DNA from: Brenneria goodwinii
GTDB lineage: Bacteria; Pseudomonadota; Gammaproteobacteria; Enterobacterales; Enterobacteriaceae
NCBI RefSeq assembly: GCF_002291445.1
Contig: NZ_CP014137.1
Span: 2,418,001 to 2,482,000 of the forward strand
Reading direction: 5' to 3'
Length of the DNA stretch: 64,000 bases
Notes under the pieces: generated by a model
Database searches by the model: none
Seen by the model: only the letters and a program-made list of their open reading frames with translations
Told to the model about the DNA's origin: nothing
Shown: positions 35,996 to 45,201 of the stretch, one piece after another
Layout: the number at the start of each line of letters is the position of its first letter
How positions within the stretch are numbered: the stretch's first letter is position 1
Program-made: the position numbers and the translations under genes

Positions 35996-36607
35996 ATGTC
36001 CCGATTCCGGTATTTTACTTCGTCCTCTAATATTAGTTTTTTTATTACTCTGATTGCATCTACCTTCCTGATGGGCTCTAGCTTCGTGGTGGGAAAGATC
36101 CTTATTCAGCAGAATTTTCCACCCATGATCCTGGTCGGCTGGCGTTTCTTTCTCGCTGCAGTTGCTACCCTACCTTTAGTTTTACTGGAAAAAGGGAAAT
36201 TGATTGCGGCATTACGGCCGATCCAGGCAGGACTTCATGATGTTGTGCTGGTGATTTTAATTGGGTTGATTCAGACAACAGCTGTTATGGGTCTGCTTTT
36301 CTGGGCTATGCAATATATTTCCGCTTCAACTGCTGCCATCCTACTTTTTACTAATCCTATCTGGGTCGCCGTGCTGGGGCGTTTTTTCCTTGATGAAAGC
36401 CTGAATCATATGAGGCTCATCGGTCTCTTTCTTGGCATGGTTGGCGTGGCATTTGCGATCGGAATTAGCCCCGAGATGCTTTCGGGCGGAACCACTTTAG
36501 TCGGGGAACTGATCGGCATTATATCAGCATTTTGTTGGGCATCCGCGACGCTTATCAATAAGCGGGCCTCAAGTAGATTAAAGAGATATTCGGCCATCTG
36601 GAACTGA
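35996..36607 (+). pseudogene. EamA/RhaT-like transporter, 3'-truncated
   Basis: Encodes the first EamA repeat and the beginning of the second (about 200 residues of an expected 290-300). Similarity is good from FLMGSSFVVGKILIQQNFPP to SAFCWASATLINKRA, then stops abruptly near 36571. The last dozen codons (SRLKRYSAIWN) come from an unrelated integrase fragment read in another frame. The start is uncertain: the frame is open from 35894 and no good ribosome site precedes ATG 35996. Probably non-functional. Confidence 0.75.
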
Positions 36608-36690
36608 TGTTCCCCGGCGACCATAGTCCGTATAAACCAATGTGTGAAAACACGGTCAACAAGGCACTACGATACGTTCAGCCAGTTTAA
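36577..36690 (+). pseudogene. P4-type tyrosine integrase fragment
   Basis: In the frame ending at TAA 36688-36690 the sequence reads IFGHLELMFPGDHSPYKP then MCENTVNKALRYV. This is the conserved segment ahead of the catalytic HGFR box of P4-like integrases, which typically reads MSENTVNKALR. Only about 35 codons remain, joined to a transporter fragment on the left and to IS3 sequence on the right. It is a relic of an integrated element. Confidence 0.8.
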
Positions 36691-36824
36691 GGCTTCCTGG
36701 CGAAATTCAGACGCGTGTTGTTTACGGGGTTTCTTGCTGGTTGATGCTGATTTTGTCATGCGAGTCTCCTCTGGTTGGAAGTTTACTCACTTAGTCACGT
36801 GTCCACTATTGCTGGGTAAGATCA
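36687..36824 (-). mobile_element. IS3-type insertion sequence, left-end remnant
   Basis: Read on the - strand from 36824 the sequence begins TGATCTTACCCAGCAATAG, the terminal inverted repeat I know for IS3. A short leader with GAGGAGAC follows, then OrfA starting at ATG 36759 (MTKSASTSKKPRKQHASEF, ending ...FRQEALK). Only the first 24 or so codons of OrfA survive. The left end is intact; the rest was deleted together with most of the adjoining integrase gene. Confidence 0.85.
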
Positions 36825-37992
36825 ATTGATAAACAACCAATACATGGGTCAGCATCCCACCGATAAGCCCCCAAAAAGCTGAACCGATGCCAAAAAATGA
36901 GAAGCCAGACACAGTGACTAAAAAGGTGACTAATGCCGCTTCTCTTTCTTTCTCATTGCGCATGGACAATGCAAGTCCATTACCTAATGATGAAAATAGC
37001 GCCAAGCCTGCAATAGTTGCTATCAATGCTTGGGGCAAGATAAAAAACACACTTGCAACAGCAGCGCCAAATAACCCGATGATAAGATAGAAAAATCCGC
37101 AAAAGACGCCAGAAGCATACCTCTTACCGGCATTCTCATGGGACTCTCTGCCAGTACATATTGCGGCAGTAATTGCGGCAAGATTAATGCCATGAGCGCC
37201 AAACGGAGCAAGCACAATAGAAATCAAGCCCGTAACATAAATCAGTGGGTTTGCATTTGGCCGATATCCATCAGCATTAAGCACCGCTAGCCCAGGAACG
37301 TTTTGCGAGGTCATAGTCACGATACATAGCGGGATCGCCAAGCCAATGATCGATGCAGTAGAAAATTCAGGCATCGTAAATATTGGGGTTGCAAAAGAGA
37401 AATCTCCCGCTTCTAGATTTAACCCTCGTTCAAACCCAACGAGAGCAAAGCCAATAACGAGCGTGGATAATATTGCATATCTGGGATATAAACGCTTGCC
37501 AATAAGATATGAAATAATCAATGGAAGAACGAATGACATGTTAACTTCGAGTTGTTTAAAAACAGATTCACCGAAGTGAAATAGAATTCCTGCCAACATA
37601 GCAGCACTGATTGTTGAAGGAATCTGCTTCATTATTTTTTGGAATAGTCCAGTAATCCCTAAAATAAAAATTAACATACCAGAAATAAGGAATGCACCTA
37701 CCACTTCTTCATACCTGTAATGCGCCAAACTGGCAACCAGCAAAGCTGCACCGGGTGTTGACCATGCGGTAATAATTGGCATTTTATAATACAGGCTCAG
37801 TGATATGCCGGTTACAGCACTACCTATTGATATAGCCCATACCCACGAGGTCACTAACTCAGCCGGCATATTTATCGTATTTGCCGCTTGAAATACAATA
37901 GCAAAAGGCCCTGCATAAGAAACCAGAACAGCTATAAACCCTGTTATCATTGCTGAACTTGAATAATCTTTTATAAAGTGATTAATAGCCAA
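36787..37992 (-). CDS. benE: Benzoate/H+ symporter BenE family protein
   Basis: Membrane transporter of the BenE family, 401 aa with about 12 helices (E. coli YdcO 391). Motifs such as ITAWSTPGAALL near residue 78 and APFGAHGINLAAITAAICTG near residue 270 are intact. The last dozen residues (LILPSNSGHVTK) are encoded by the terminal repeat of the adjoining IS3 remnant, so the natural C-terminus was replaced. The transmembrane core is complete and it may still work. No benzoate-degradation genes are in the window, so the substrate cannot be assumed. It begins 10 bases after the PLP-enzyme pseudogene on the same strand. Confidence 0.82.
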   Translation of the reverse strand: MAINHFIKDYSSSAMITGFIAVLVSYAGPFAIVFQAANTINMPAELVTSWVWAISIGSAVTGISLSLYYKMPIITAWSTPGAALLVASLAHYRYEEVVGAFLISGMLIFILGITGLFQKIMKQIPSTISAAMLAGILFHFGESVFKQLEVNMSFVLPLIISYLIGKRLYPRYAILSTLVIGFALVGFERGLNLEAGDFSFATPIFTMPEFSTASIIGLAIPLCIVTMTSQNVPGLAVLNADGYRPNANPLIYVTGLISIVLAPFGAHGINLAAITAAICTGRESHENAGKRYASGVFCGFFYLIIGLFGAAVASVFFILPQALIATIAGLALFSSLGNGLALSMRNEKEREAALVTFLVTVSGFSFFGIGSAFWGLIGGMLTHVLVVYQLILPSNSGHVTK

Positions 37993-38001
37993 TTTATCGC
38001 C

Positions 38002-38465
38002 TCATTGAATTAAATTCAAACCACTAAATCGCTGTCGAAATAATTTTTCTATACTATTCATATTCTTCAATCCACTTCCTGTGTGAATCATGACAATCTT
38101 TTTATCTTTAGCAATAACTCCATTTTTCTGTAACTTCATAATCCCGGCTAATGAGGCTACCGATACAGGCCTAGTCAGGATGACAGAGAGAGCCATTACC
38201 GCCATTGCAGAAAGAGTTTCCTCATCATTGACGGTCATAAAAAAAACCTCGTGTATCAACTCTGGCTGACAATGCTTTAACCCTGTCTTTGGGTAACTTT
38301 GCTTGTAAACTGTCTGCTCAGGTATTTACACCAATAGACGTTTTTTTTGCTATATCTTCTTTTTCCTTCCATGCTTCGAAAATAAATGCGCTCCCTTCTG
38401 CCTGAACACCAATAAATTGATCGTCCTTTCGTGAGCAACATCATCTAAGGACAAGAATACAAACG
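38002..38465 (-). pseudogene. Threonine synthase-like PLP enzyme pseudogene
   Basis: The C-terminal region of a fold-type II pyridoxal-phosphate enzyme. One frame gives DDQFIGVQAEGSAFIFEAW, then TGA at 38318-38320, then ADSLQAKLPKDRVKALSARV. After a frameshift in the A-run at 38238-38246 the trace continues MTVNDEETLSAMAVMALSV to VMIHTGSGLKN and the natural end. The matching regions of threonine synthases and related lyases are clear. The N-terminal two thirds, including the PLP lysine, are missing. It is therefore a remnant, disrupted at least three ways, and once preceded benE in an operon. Confidence 0.72.
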
Positions 38466-39001
38466 CATAGAAGAGTGATAAAATGACAGTTGTCTAACAA
38501 TTAAAATGTTTGTATTTATACAGATGAAAGAAACATTAAGTTGTTTAATTTTTTGTGTCTATATTTTTTAAATGCAATATTTTATTTCCTTAGCCAGCTA
38601 TTAATTTGTTCATGTGAACTAATTGATTTAAATCAAACGAAATTGTTTATCTATTTATAATGGCTCATTTATTGCTTTTGTTTTTTATTCTACAGGAATA
38701 AAAATTGCAATTTTATATTCTTGCAAATAGCACTTACTTGAGATTTTACGCCAATGACTTCGGTTTATGAAAACCTTACCCATTAGTAAAAAAAATTTAT
38801 AACCATATAAAAAAAGTATAGAAAACGCATTGCGTAAACATACGGCGAACTCGCCTTGCGGGTATCAACCCGCAAGGTAAAGTGGGGGGCGAGTGCTCAC
38901 CGAAGTGATTTTCGGCGTAAGGCAGTAGTTCATTGAGTCGGCTGTTGGGCCAGCATCAGCACGTCCCACAGCCAGATGAGCGGGCAACCCGCCGAAGCAC
39001 G
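38466..39001. other. AT-rich intergenic region
   Basis: About 500 bases, strongly AT-rich from 38480 to 38820, with no gene that I can support. A perfect stem, CCTTGCGGGT (38854-38863) and ACCCGCAAGG (38868-38877), lies near its right end but has no T-run on either strand. The change in base composition near 38830 marks the border between the AT-rich accessory stretch and the GC-richer tld operon. Confidence 0.5.
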
Positions 39002-39323
39002 ATGAAACGCTGGGAAATCAACGCAATAGGCAGGCAGTACCTGAAGTTGAACGATGTCCCGATCCCAGGAGTGGGCCCGGGAGAGGTTTTGGTCAAGGTG
39101 AACGCCGTGGCGCTGAACTACCGCGACAAAATGGTAGTGGAAACCGGCCGGGGACTTCCCCCTCAAATTCCCATTCACACCCGGCTCCGAACTTGCCGGA
39201 GAGGTGATCGCTCTCGGCCAAGGCGCATTCCGCTTCGAGGTAGGTATGAAAGTAATCTCCACCGCGACTCCAGACTGGATCGACGGTCTGCGAGCAGGTA
39301 CCGCCAGAAAACCCCTTTTAATA
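39002..39323 (+). pseudogene. Zinc-type alcohol dehydrogenase/quinone oxidoreductase pseudogene
   Basis: N-terminal fragment of a medium-chain dehydrogenase/reductase. From ATG 39002 it reads MKRWEINAIGRQYLKLND through GEVLVKVNAVALNYRDKM. A frameshift in the C-run at 39157-39161 moves the trace to the frame reading FPFTPGSELAGEVIALGQG and VISTATPDWIDG. Similarity ends near 39310; the nucleotide-binding domain is gone. About 105 of an expected 330 residues remain. Confidence 0.78.
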
Positions 39324-39354
39324 TAAATTTTTAAAGCCTGGCCGCTGTTATCTA

Positions 39355-40806
39355 CTAACGTGTTCCCCCCACGACCAGGTTGTCCACTTTCAACGTTGGT
39401 TGCCCTACGCAGACGGGTACGCTCTGCCCGGCCTTGCCGCATACGGCAGTACCGCGATCCAACGCCAGATCGTTGCCGACCATACTGATTAACTTCAGGG
39501 TTTCCGGACCGTTGCCGGTCAGAGTGGCGCCTTTAACCGGCGCGGTAATCTTGCCGTCTTCAATCAGATACGCCAGTGCGCTCTGGAAACTGTACTGGCC
39601 GCTGACGATATCCACCTGGCCGCTACCCAGATCAGCCAGATACAGCCCGCGTTTCACCGAAGCAATGATTTCCTCCGGCGCATATTGCCCATTGCGCATA
39701 AAGGTATTGGTCATGCGCGGCATCGGCAAATGCGCGTAAGACTGGCGGCGGCCATTGCCAGTCGGCGGCAGCTTCATCAGGCGCGCGCTCAGGCTGTCGT
39801 GCATATAGCCTTTCAGGATACCGTCTTCGATAAGCGTAGTGCATTGGGCCGGATGGCCTTCATCATCAACGTTCAATGAACCACGCTGCCCGGCCACGGT
39901 GCCGTCGTCGACGATATTCACGCCGGGTTGCGCCACCCGTTCTCCGATGCGCCCGGAATACACCGAGGTGCCCAGCCGGTTAAAGTCACCTTCAAAGCCG
40001 TGCCCCATCGCCTCATGCAACAGCATGCCGGGCCAGCCTGCGGCAATCACTACCGGCATACTGCCGGATGGCGCGGCGATCGCCGCCAGATTGATCAACG
40101 CCGTATTGACGATCGCGCGCAGTGCAGCCTGCACATTCTCATCGTTGAACAGAGTGAAATCGCCACGCCCGCCGATGCCGGTACTGGCCGTCTCGCGCAC
40201 GCCCTGTTGTTCAACCACAACGCTCACGCGTAACACCAACATCGGCCGAATATCCGCCGCCTGATGGAAATCATGCCGCAGAATATAGTTAACCGAATGG
40301 GTCAGTTCCAGACTGGCCGTCACCTGCACCACCCGCGGATCAATCGCCCGCGCCATGTGGTTGATGTTCTCCAGCAGGCCGATTTTCTGCACCGCATCAT
40401 AGGTCAACAACGGATCGTCGGCGATGAAGTTAGGCCGATGGGCGGAATCGGTCGCCAGTGCGACCTGGCAACGTCTGCCCGGCGCAGCGATGGTTTTTAC
40501 CGAGCGGGCGGCATCCAGTAGATGCTTTTGGTCGATATGCTGCGAATAGGCGAATGCCGTCTGGTCTTCTTCCACGGCGCGCAGGCCAAAGCCTTGATCG
40601 ACATTAAAGGAGCCGCTTCTCACCACGCCGTTTTCCATCGACCAGGTTTCGCGGCGCAGGCTCTGAACAAAAAGATCGGCATAGTCTATCCGGTGCGCCA
40701 GCACCTGATCCATCATCGCCTGCAAATGGGCGTCAGTGACGCCGTGCGACTCCAGCAACTGCTGTTTTGCCTGCGCCAGATGCAATGTTGTTACTGATTC
40801 ACTCAT
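39355..40806 (-). CDS. TldD-family metalloprotease subunit
   Basis: Zinc peptidase subunit of the TldD family, 483 aa (E. coli TldD 481). The HExxxH motif is present in LLHEAMGHGFEGD near residue 262, as is the zinc-ligand cysteine region AVCGKAGQSVPVCVGQPTLK near the C-terminus. In E. coli, TldD and TldE form a heterodimer that degrades unfolded peptides and removes the leader of microcin B17. Sequence is clearly TldD-like but divergent from the housekeeping enterobacterial protein, so this is probably a paralogue dedicated to this locus. It is the last gene of a five-gene operon, 16 bases after the TldE-like gene, with RBS GAGGAAT. Confidence 0.9.
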   Translation of the reverse strand: MSESVTTLHLAQAKQQLLESHGVTDAHLQAMMDQVLAHRIDYADLFVQSLRRETWSMENGVVRSGSFNVDQGFGLRAVEEDQTAFAYSQHIDQKHLLDAARSVKTIAAPGRRCQVALATDSAHRPNFIADDPLLTYDAVQKIGLLENINHMARAIDPRVVQVTASLELTHSVNYILRHDFHQAADIRPMLVLRVSVVVEQQGVRETASTGIGGRGDFTLFNDENVQAALRAIVNTALINLAAIAAPSGSMPVVIAAGWPGMLLHEAMGHGFEGDFNRLGTSVYSGRIGERVAQPGVNIVDDGTVAGQRGSLNVDDEGHPAQCTTLIEDGILKGYMHDSLSARLMKLPPTGNGRRQSYAHLPMPRMTNTFMRNGQYAPEEIIASVKRGLYLADLGSGQVDIVSGQYSFQSALAYLIEDGKITAPVKGATLTGNGPETLKLISMVGNDLALDRGTAVCGKAGQSVPVCVGQPTLKVDNLVVGGTR

Positions 40807-40822
40807 GATAAATTCCTCTGGC

Positions 40823-42172
40823 TTAACGCCCCGCCACCTGCAGGCTGTCGATTAATACGGAACCGCTGCTCAGCGCGCCTTGAGTCAGGGTATCGGCGCC
40901 GACGGCCACGATGTTGCGGTAGATATCCGCCAGGTTGCCCGCCACGGTCACACCGTCAACCGCATGGCGAATTTCGCCCTCTTCCACCCAAAAGCCACGC
41001 AGGCTGCGGGAGTAATCCCCGTTAATTAAACGCGCCCCGCCACCGCTGAAACTGGTTACCAGCAGGCCGGTATGAAGTTTTTTCACCATGGCGGAGAAAT
41101 TATCGCTGGCCTGGGTGCGACTGCTGCGCAGGATCAAGTTGCCCGGCCCGGAACCGTTGCCGGTGGGTTCCATCCCCAGACGGCGCGCGGCATAGGCGGA
41201 CAGGAAGAAACCGGTCAGGCTGCCATTTTCCACCACTCTGCGCGCCACCCCGCTGATACCGTCGCCATCGAATGCCCGGCTGGCTAATCCCTGCGGGACA
41301 AACGGATCTTCCTCAACGCTGATATGCTCATTGAAAATGCGCTGACCAAGGCGACCGGCAAGGAAACTGTTGTTGCGATATAGCGCCGCGCCGCCAGCCG
41401 CCTGCACCAGATGTTCAAGTAACGACAGGGCGCTGCGCGGATCGAACAGCACTGGGCAGCGGCGGCTACCGCTCAGCGGCGCGACATCCAGCGCGGCCAG
41501 CGCCCCGTTCCCTGCGTGCTGGCCGATCGCCTCCGGCGCCATCAGCGACGGCGCAAGATGAGATTGTGAATACCAGAAATCCAGTTGGCTACGTCCCGCC
41601 TTTCGGGCCAGCGCCTTGGCGCTCATCACATGGCTGGTTTGCCGATCGCCCTGAGCAAATCCCTGGCTGTTCATCAGGTACCATTGGGATTGGCTGGAAC
41701 GTACCCAGGCGCCATCGCTGACCACCCATTCCCCCACCGAATTGATACCATTCTCTATGCTGTGGGCCAACGCCTGCGCGCCGGTTTCGTCCAGTTCCCA
41801 GGGGTGCCATAAATCAAGTTCGCGCGGCGCCTGACATAAATACCGCGCCGGCGGCAACCCGGCAAACTTATCCTCGCCGGTATAGCCGGCAATCCGGCAA
41901 GCTGCCTGAACGGTCTCGCCCAGGCGCGCCGGTGAAAAATCAGTGGTGCTGGTGGTGCCCTGGTGCTGCCCGCGATAGACCGTCAGCGACATGCCGGACT
42001 GCGCATCACGGGTACGCGCCCGCAGTCGGCCCTGACGCATTTCAATCAACAGGCCGTTACTTTCGGAAAAAATCACCTGCGCGGCAGAGGCGCCAGTCCG
42101 CATCGCCTGCGCGATAACGCTGTCGGCCAGCTCCGCCAGTTGCTGTTGGCTATGCACAAAGATATTCGCCAT
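40823..42172 (-). CDS. TldE/PmbA-family protease subunit
   Basis: Partner subunit of the TldD/TldE protease, about 449 aa (E. coli PmbA 450). It has the fold of TldD but no HExxxH motif, as expected for the non-catalytic partner. Conserved family segments include MEPTGNGSGPGNLILR near residue 340 and DYSRSLRGFWVEEGEI near residue 390. CCGGAGG precedes ATG 42172, so the upstream extension to 42196 is not used. With the TldD-like gene next door it should form a cytoplasmic heterodimer that cuts small or modified peptides through a narrow chamber. Confidence 0.88.
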   Translation of the reverse strand: MANIFVHSQQQLAELADSVIAQAMRTGASAAQVIFSESNGLLIEMRQGRLRARTRDAQSGMSLTVYRGQHQGTTSTTDFSPARLGETVQAACRIAGYTGEDKFAGLPPARYLCQAPRELDLWHPWELDETGAQALAHSIENGINSVGEWVVSDGAWVRSSQSQWYLMNSQGFAQGDRQTSHVMSAKALARKAGRSQLDFWYSQSHLAPSLMAPEAIGQHAGNGALAALDVAPLSGSRRCPVLFDPRSALSLLEHLVQAAGGAALYRNNSFLAGRLGQRIFNEHISVEEDPFVPQGLASRAFDGDGISGVARRVVENGSLTGFFLSAYAARRLGMEPTGNGSGPGNLILRSSRTQASDNFSAMVKKLHTGLLVTSFSGGGARLINGDYSRSLRGFWVEEGEIRHAVDGVTVAGNLADIYRNIVAVGADTLTQGALSSGSVLIDSLQVAGR

Positions 42173-42199
42173 GGTGGCCTCCGGATCATCGGTCATGGG

Positions 42200-43453
42200 T
42201 TAAAAGTCCGGCGCTTCGGCCAGCAGGCGGTTGAATTCCTGCTGCATCCGCGCTTTCACCGGCAGGAACAACTGCGGAAGATCGTGATGGAAGGCGTTTT
42301 CTTTAGTGAGGAACTCCGCGTTTCCCGCCGCCCATTCCGCCCTGAGGGAAGCGATCTCGTCCGGGGTCAATTGGCCGGCCGGGGATTGGCGCTCTTTTTC
42401 CTTAAACCAGCCAATGCGTACGCTGGGCGTTGCCCGATCCTCATCACTCCAGCCTGAGAGGATCTCCAGATGATGGAACTGTGCCCAGTGGATGTTGATC
42501 GCAATATTGCCCCATTGATCGCCCTCGGTGGTGACGGGCACCGGCGACAGGAGCTGTAACAACGTGGCGAAAATCTGCTCCAGTTGGCGATCCGGCCGCT
42601 GATAGCCTTGCAGCAACAAGGCTGCCTGCTCGCCCACCGCCGCCCAGGCATCGGATGGCGTTTCACGGCCCGCGAGCCGATCGGCGCATAATGCCCGCCA
42701 GCGTGCGAGCAACTGCACCAGTTGCGGATCGCGAAAATAGCTGGCCCAGGGCGCCGATTCCTCGCTAAACCACCAGTGCATAAAGCGCAACGGCGCCAGC
42801 CGGTAATCCTTGCCGGCGCGCAGCGCCGCGAACAGGGCATTCATCTGTTCCGCCGTCAGATAACCGCAGATATCGAGCAACCGCCCAACAGCAAGCGGCA
42901 ATCCGGTGATCCGCTCAAAAGCGCGACTCTCGGACTGGTGTACCATCGCGGCCGACGCGCTGCCTTTGCCGTCAGCCCAGAAGCTGCCCAGCCCCACGCT
43001 GATATCACCCGCCGCGGCATGGCCGATAGCGCGCTGAGCGATAAAATCGTGCAACGCCTCATCGCCATAAAAACTGGCCCACTCCAACGCTTCCGCATGC
43101 CTTACCGTCGGCTGCGAGGTTAAATCCACCTGATGCCCGGCCAGCCAGGCGATAAGCTGCCCCTGGGACAGCGCGCCCACCTGGCGTTCCGGTTGCGCCT
43201 CGCCCTTGAATAACAGCAAGGTAGGAATACCGCGCACGCCAAAGCGCGCCATGATAGCCGGATATTTTTCCACATCGATCTTGGCCACCAGCAGTTTACC
43301 TGCGCTGTTTTTCGCCAGCTTGTCGATAATCGGCGACATACTGCGGCAAGGCACGCACCACGGCGCCCACAGGTCTATCAGCACCGGCAGTTTTGCGCCA
43401 GCCAGAAAGCCATCAAGGCTGACGTCAGTTAACTCGTTTGGTTTATTTGACAT
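42200..43453 (-). CDS. Thioredoxin-domain protein with unrecognised C-terminal domain
   Basis: 417 aa. Residues 1-105 are a thioredoxin fold with the active site WCVPC (residues 32-36), the cis-proline in RGIPTLLLF, and no signal peptide, so it should be cytoplasmic. Residues about 110-417 form a mostly helical domain rich in Trp, Ala, Leu and Gln that I do not recognise. It contains segments such as HHLEILSGWSDED and TPSVRIGWFKEKE. The gene sits inside the receptor-ABC-TldED operon, 28 bases before tldE, with AGGA upstream of its start. A role in reducing disulfides of an imported substrate before proteolysis is an inference from context. Confidence 0.85.
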   Translation of the reverse strand: MSNKPNELTDVSLDGFLAGAKLPVLIDLWAPWCVPCRSMSPIIDKLAKNSAGKLLVAKIDVEKYPAIMARFGVRGIPTLLLFKGEAQPERQVGALSQGQLIAWLAGHQVDLTSQPTVRHAEALEWASFYGDEALHDFIAQRAIGHAAAGDISVGLGSFWADGKGSASAAMVHQSESRAFERITGLPLAVGRLLDICGYLTAEQMNALFAALRAGKDYRLAPLRFMHWWFSEESAPWASYFRDPQLVQLLARWRALCADRLAGRETPSDAWAAVGEQAALLLQGYQRPDRQLEQIFATLLQLLSPVPVTTEGDQWGNIAINIHWAQFHHLEILSGWSDEDRATPSVRIGWFKEKERQSPAGQLTPDEIASLRAEWAAGNAEFLTKENAFHHDLPQLFLPVKARMQQEFNRLLAEAPDF

Positions 43454-43473
43454 TGGGGGATCCTGTATCGGTG

Positions 43474-45189
43474 TTAACTGCCCTGTCCGGGCGTCAGGTT
43501 AAAAATATGCTGGTGGAAACGTTCCAGCTCTTTGCGGTGGGCCACACTGATAATGGTGCTGTTGGGGAGCTGTTCGATCAGTGCCTGGTAGAGCCGGCTT
43601 TCCGTTTCCGGATCCAACGCGCTGGTCGCTTCATCAAGAAAGATCATATCCGGGCGGTGTAACAGCACTCGCGCCATCGCCAGCCGCTGCTGTTCGCCGC
43701 CGGACAACACCTGCTGCCAGCGCTCGAATTGGGTAAGCGAATCAACGCGCTCCGCCAGACAACAGTCCACCAGCGCCTGGCGATATTGCTGCTCGGTGAA
43801 GGCTTCCGGTTCGTCGGGATAAGCCAGCGCGCTTTTTAACGTGCCGACCGGGATATAGCTTTTCTGCGGCAAAAACAGCATGCGCGCCGACTCAGGACGG
43901 GTGATAGCACCTTCGCCAAACGGCCATAGCCCAGCGCAAGCGCGCAGCAGAGTGCTCTTGCCGCTACCCGAACGGCCCCGCACCACCCAGCGTTCGCCGG
44001 CCGCCACCTGCCAGTCCGGCAGACGTGCAAGCACTGCGCCGTCCGGACGTTGCAGGGTTACGCCTGCGCAGCGAAGTGCTGCGCCGCGGTTTTCCAGCCG
44101 GATGCCGTCGGGCTGATCGCGGGCCTTATTCAACGCCCAGAGCATATCCCGCAGCCGGTTGGCCAGGGCCATCCAGTTAGTAAAAGATTGATAAGCCTGA
44201 GGGAAAAAGGCGAGCGTACCAAGCACCGTGCCATACGCCAGGGTAATCTGGGTTAGGCCACCCAGAGTAATTTTCCCCGACAACAATAACGGCAGCGCCA
44301 GCAGAGTCGGCAGCGGTGAAAAGACCTGGGTGAACATACTTTGGAAAAACCTCAGCTTAAAGGTTTTGCGCATCAGCAGCAGAGTATTGGCCCGTACCCG
44401 GTCGAAGCGGGACAACAGTCGTTGCCCCTCGCGTTCACCGCCGCCAAAAAAGGCGATTTGCTCGGCGTTTTCACGCATCTGCATACCCAGGAAACGGAAA
44501 TCCGCTTCCACCGTTTGTTTATTCATATTGACGCCAATCAGCACCTTACCCAACCAGTGGCTCAGCGCAAGATGGAAAAATGAATATAAATAGACGGCAA
44601 ATACCATGTAACCGGGGATCGACAGAGTCGCGTTCCCCAAGGGGACAGACAAGGCGCCGGATAATCCCCACAAAATAATGGTAAAGGTCACGGCATTGAC
44701 CACCACATGGATAATATTGGTGGACAGGTTAATGGTGACGTCGGTGAAAAGATTGATATCTTCCGCAATACGCTGATCGCCGTTGCTGATTAAATTATCC
44801 CGCTCTAACTGGTAATACGTGGAGCGCTGGGTCCAACGCTCCACGTAGCGAGCGGTCATCCAGGTGCGCCAGCGCAGGGTCAGATAATCAATCGACAATA
44901 CGCTGACCAGCGGCAATAACGTCGAGACCGTACCGATGGCCAGACTTTTCACCATGATGGTGCTGATATGCGGCCAGTCAAGCGCCACAAGTGCATCGGT
45001 TAACTGCCCGTGTAGCTTATTTAAGGCAACACTGGCGTAAGTATTGCTGAAATTAATCGTTAAAATAACGGCAATTAACAATATGGCCAGCCACTTTTCC
45101 GACGATACCCAAAAAGGACGGATTAATTGCCATACGCCAGGCCGTTTACCATCATCAGGCAACGTTTTATTTATTGATTGTTCGGTCAT
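43474..45189 (-). CDS. YddA/SbmA-type ABC transporter (fused permease-ATPase)
   Basis: Half-transporter of the SbmA_BacA-like/ABC_membrane_2 type, about 571 aa. Six membrane helices lie in residues 25-320, with the family block DQRIAEDINLFTD near residue 150. The ATPase domain has Walker A GRSGSGKST near residue 408, signature LSGGEQQRLAMARV and Walker B MIFLDEATSALD. E. coli YddA, encoded beside a TonB receptor and the PqqL peptidase, and FusD of the Pectobacterium ferredoxin-uptake operon belong to this group. The related SbmA imports peptides. ATG 45189 is the likely start; GTG 45198 is also possible. It is tightly linked to the receptor gene upstream (12 bases). Confidence 0.88.
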   Translation of the reverse strand: MTEQSINKTLPDDGKRPGVWQLIRPFWVSSEKWLAILLIAVILTINFSNTYASVALNKLHGQLTDALVALDWPHISTIMVKSLAIGTVSTLLPLVSVLSIDYLTLRWRTWMTARYVERWTQRSTYYQLERDNLISNGDQRIAEDINLFTDVTINLSTNIIHVVVNAVTFTIILWGLSGALSVPLGNATLSIPGYMVFAVYLYSFFHLALSHWLGKVLIGVNMNKQTVEADFRFLGMQMRENAEQIAFFGGGEREGQRLLSRFDRVRANTLLLMRKTFKLRFFQSMFTQVFSPLPTLLALPLLLSGKITLGGLTQITLAYGTVLGTLAFFPQAYQSFTNWMALANRLRDMLWALNKARDQPDGIRLENRGAALRCAGVTLQRPDGAVLARLPDWQVAAGERWVVRGRSGSGKSTLLRACAGLWPFGEGAITRPESARMLFLPQKSYIPVGTLKSALAYPDEPEAFTEQQYRQALVDCCLAERVDSLTQFERWQQVLSGGEQQRLAMARVLLHRPDMIFLDEATSALDPETESRLYQALIEQLPNSTIISVAHRKELERFHQHIFNLTPGQGS

Positions 45190-45201
45190 ATTTACCACAA
45201 A

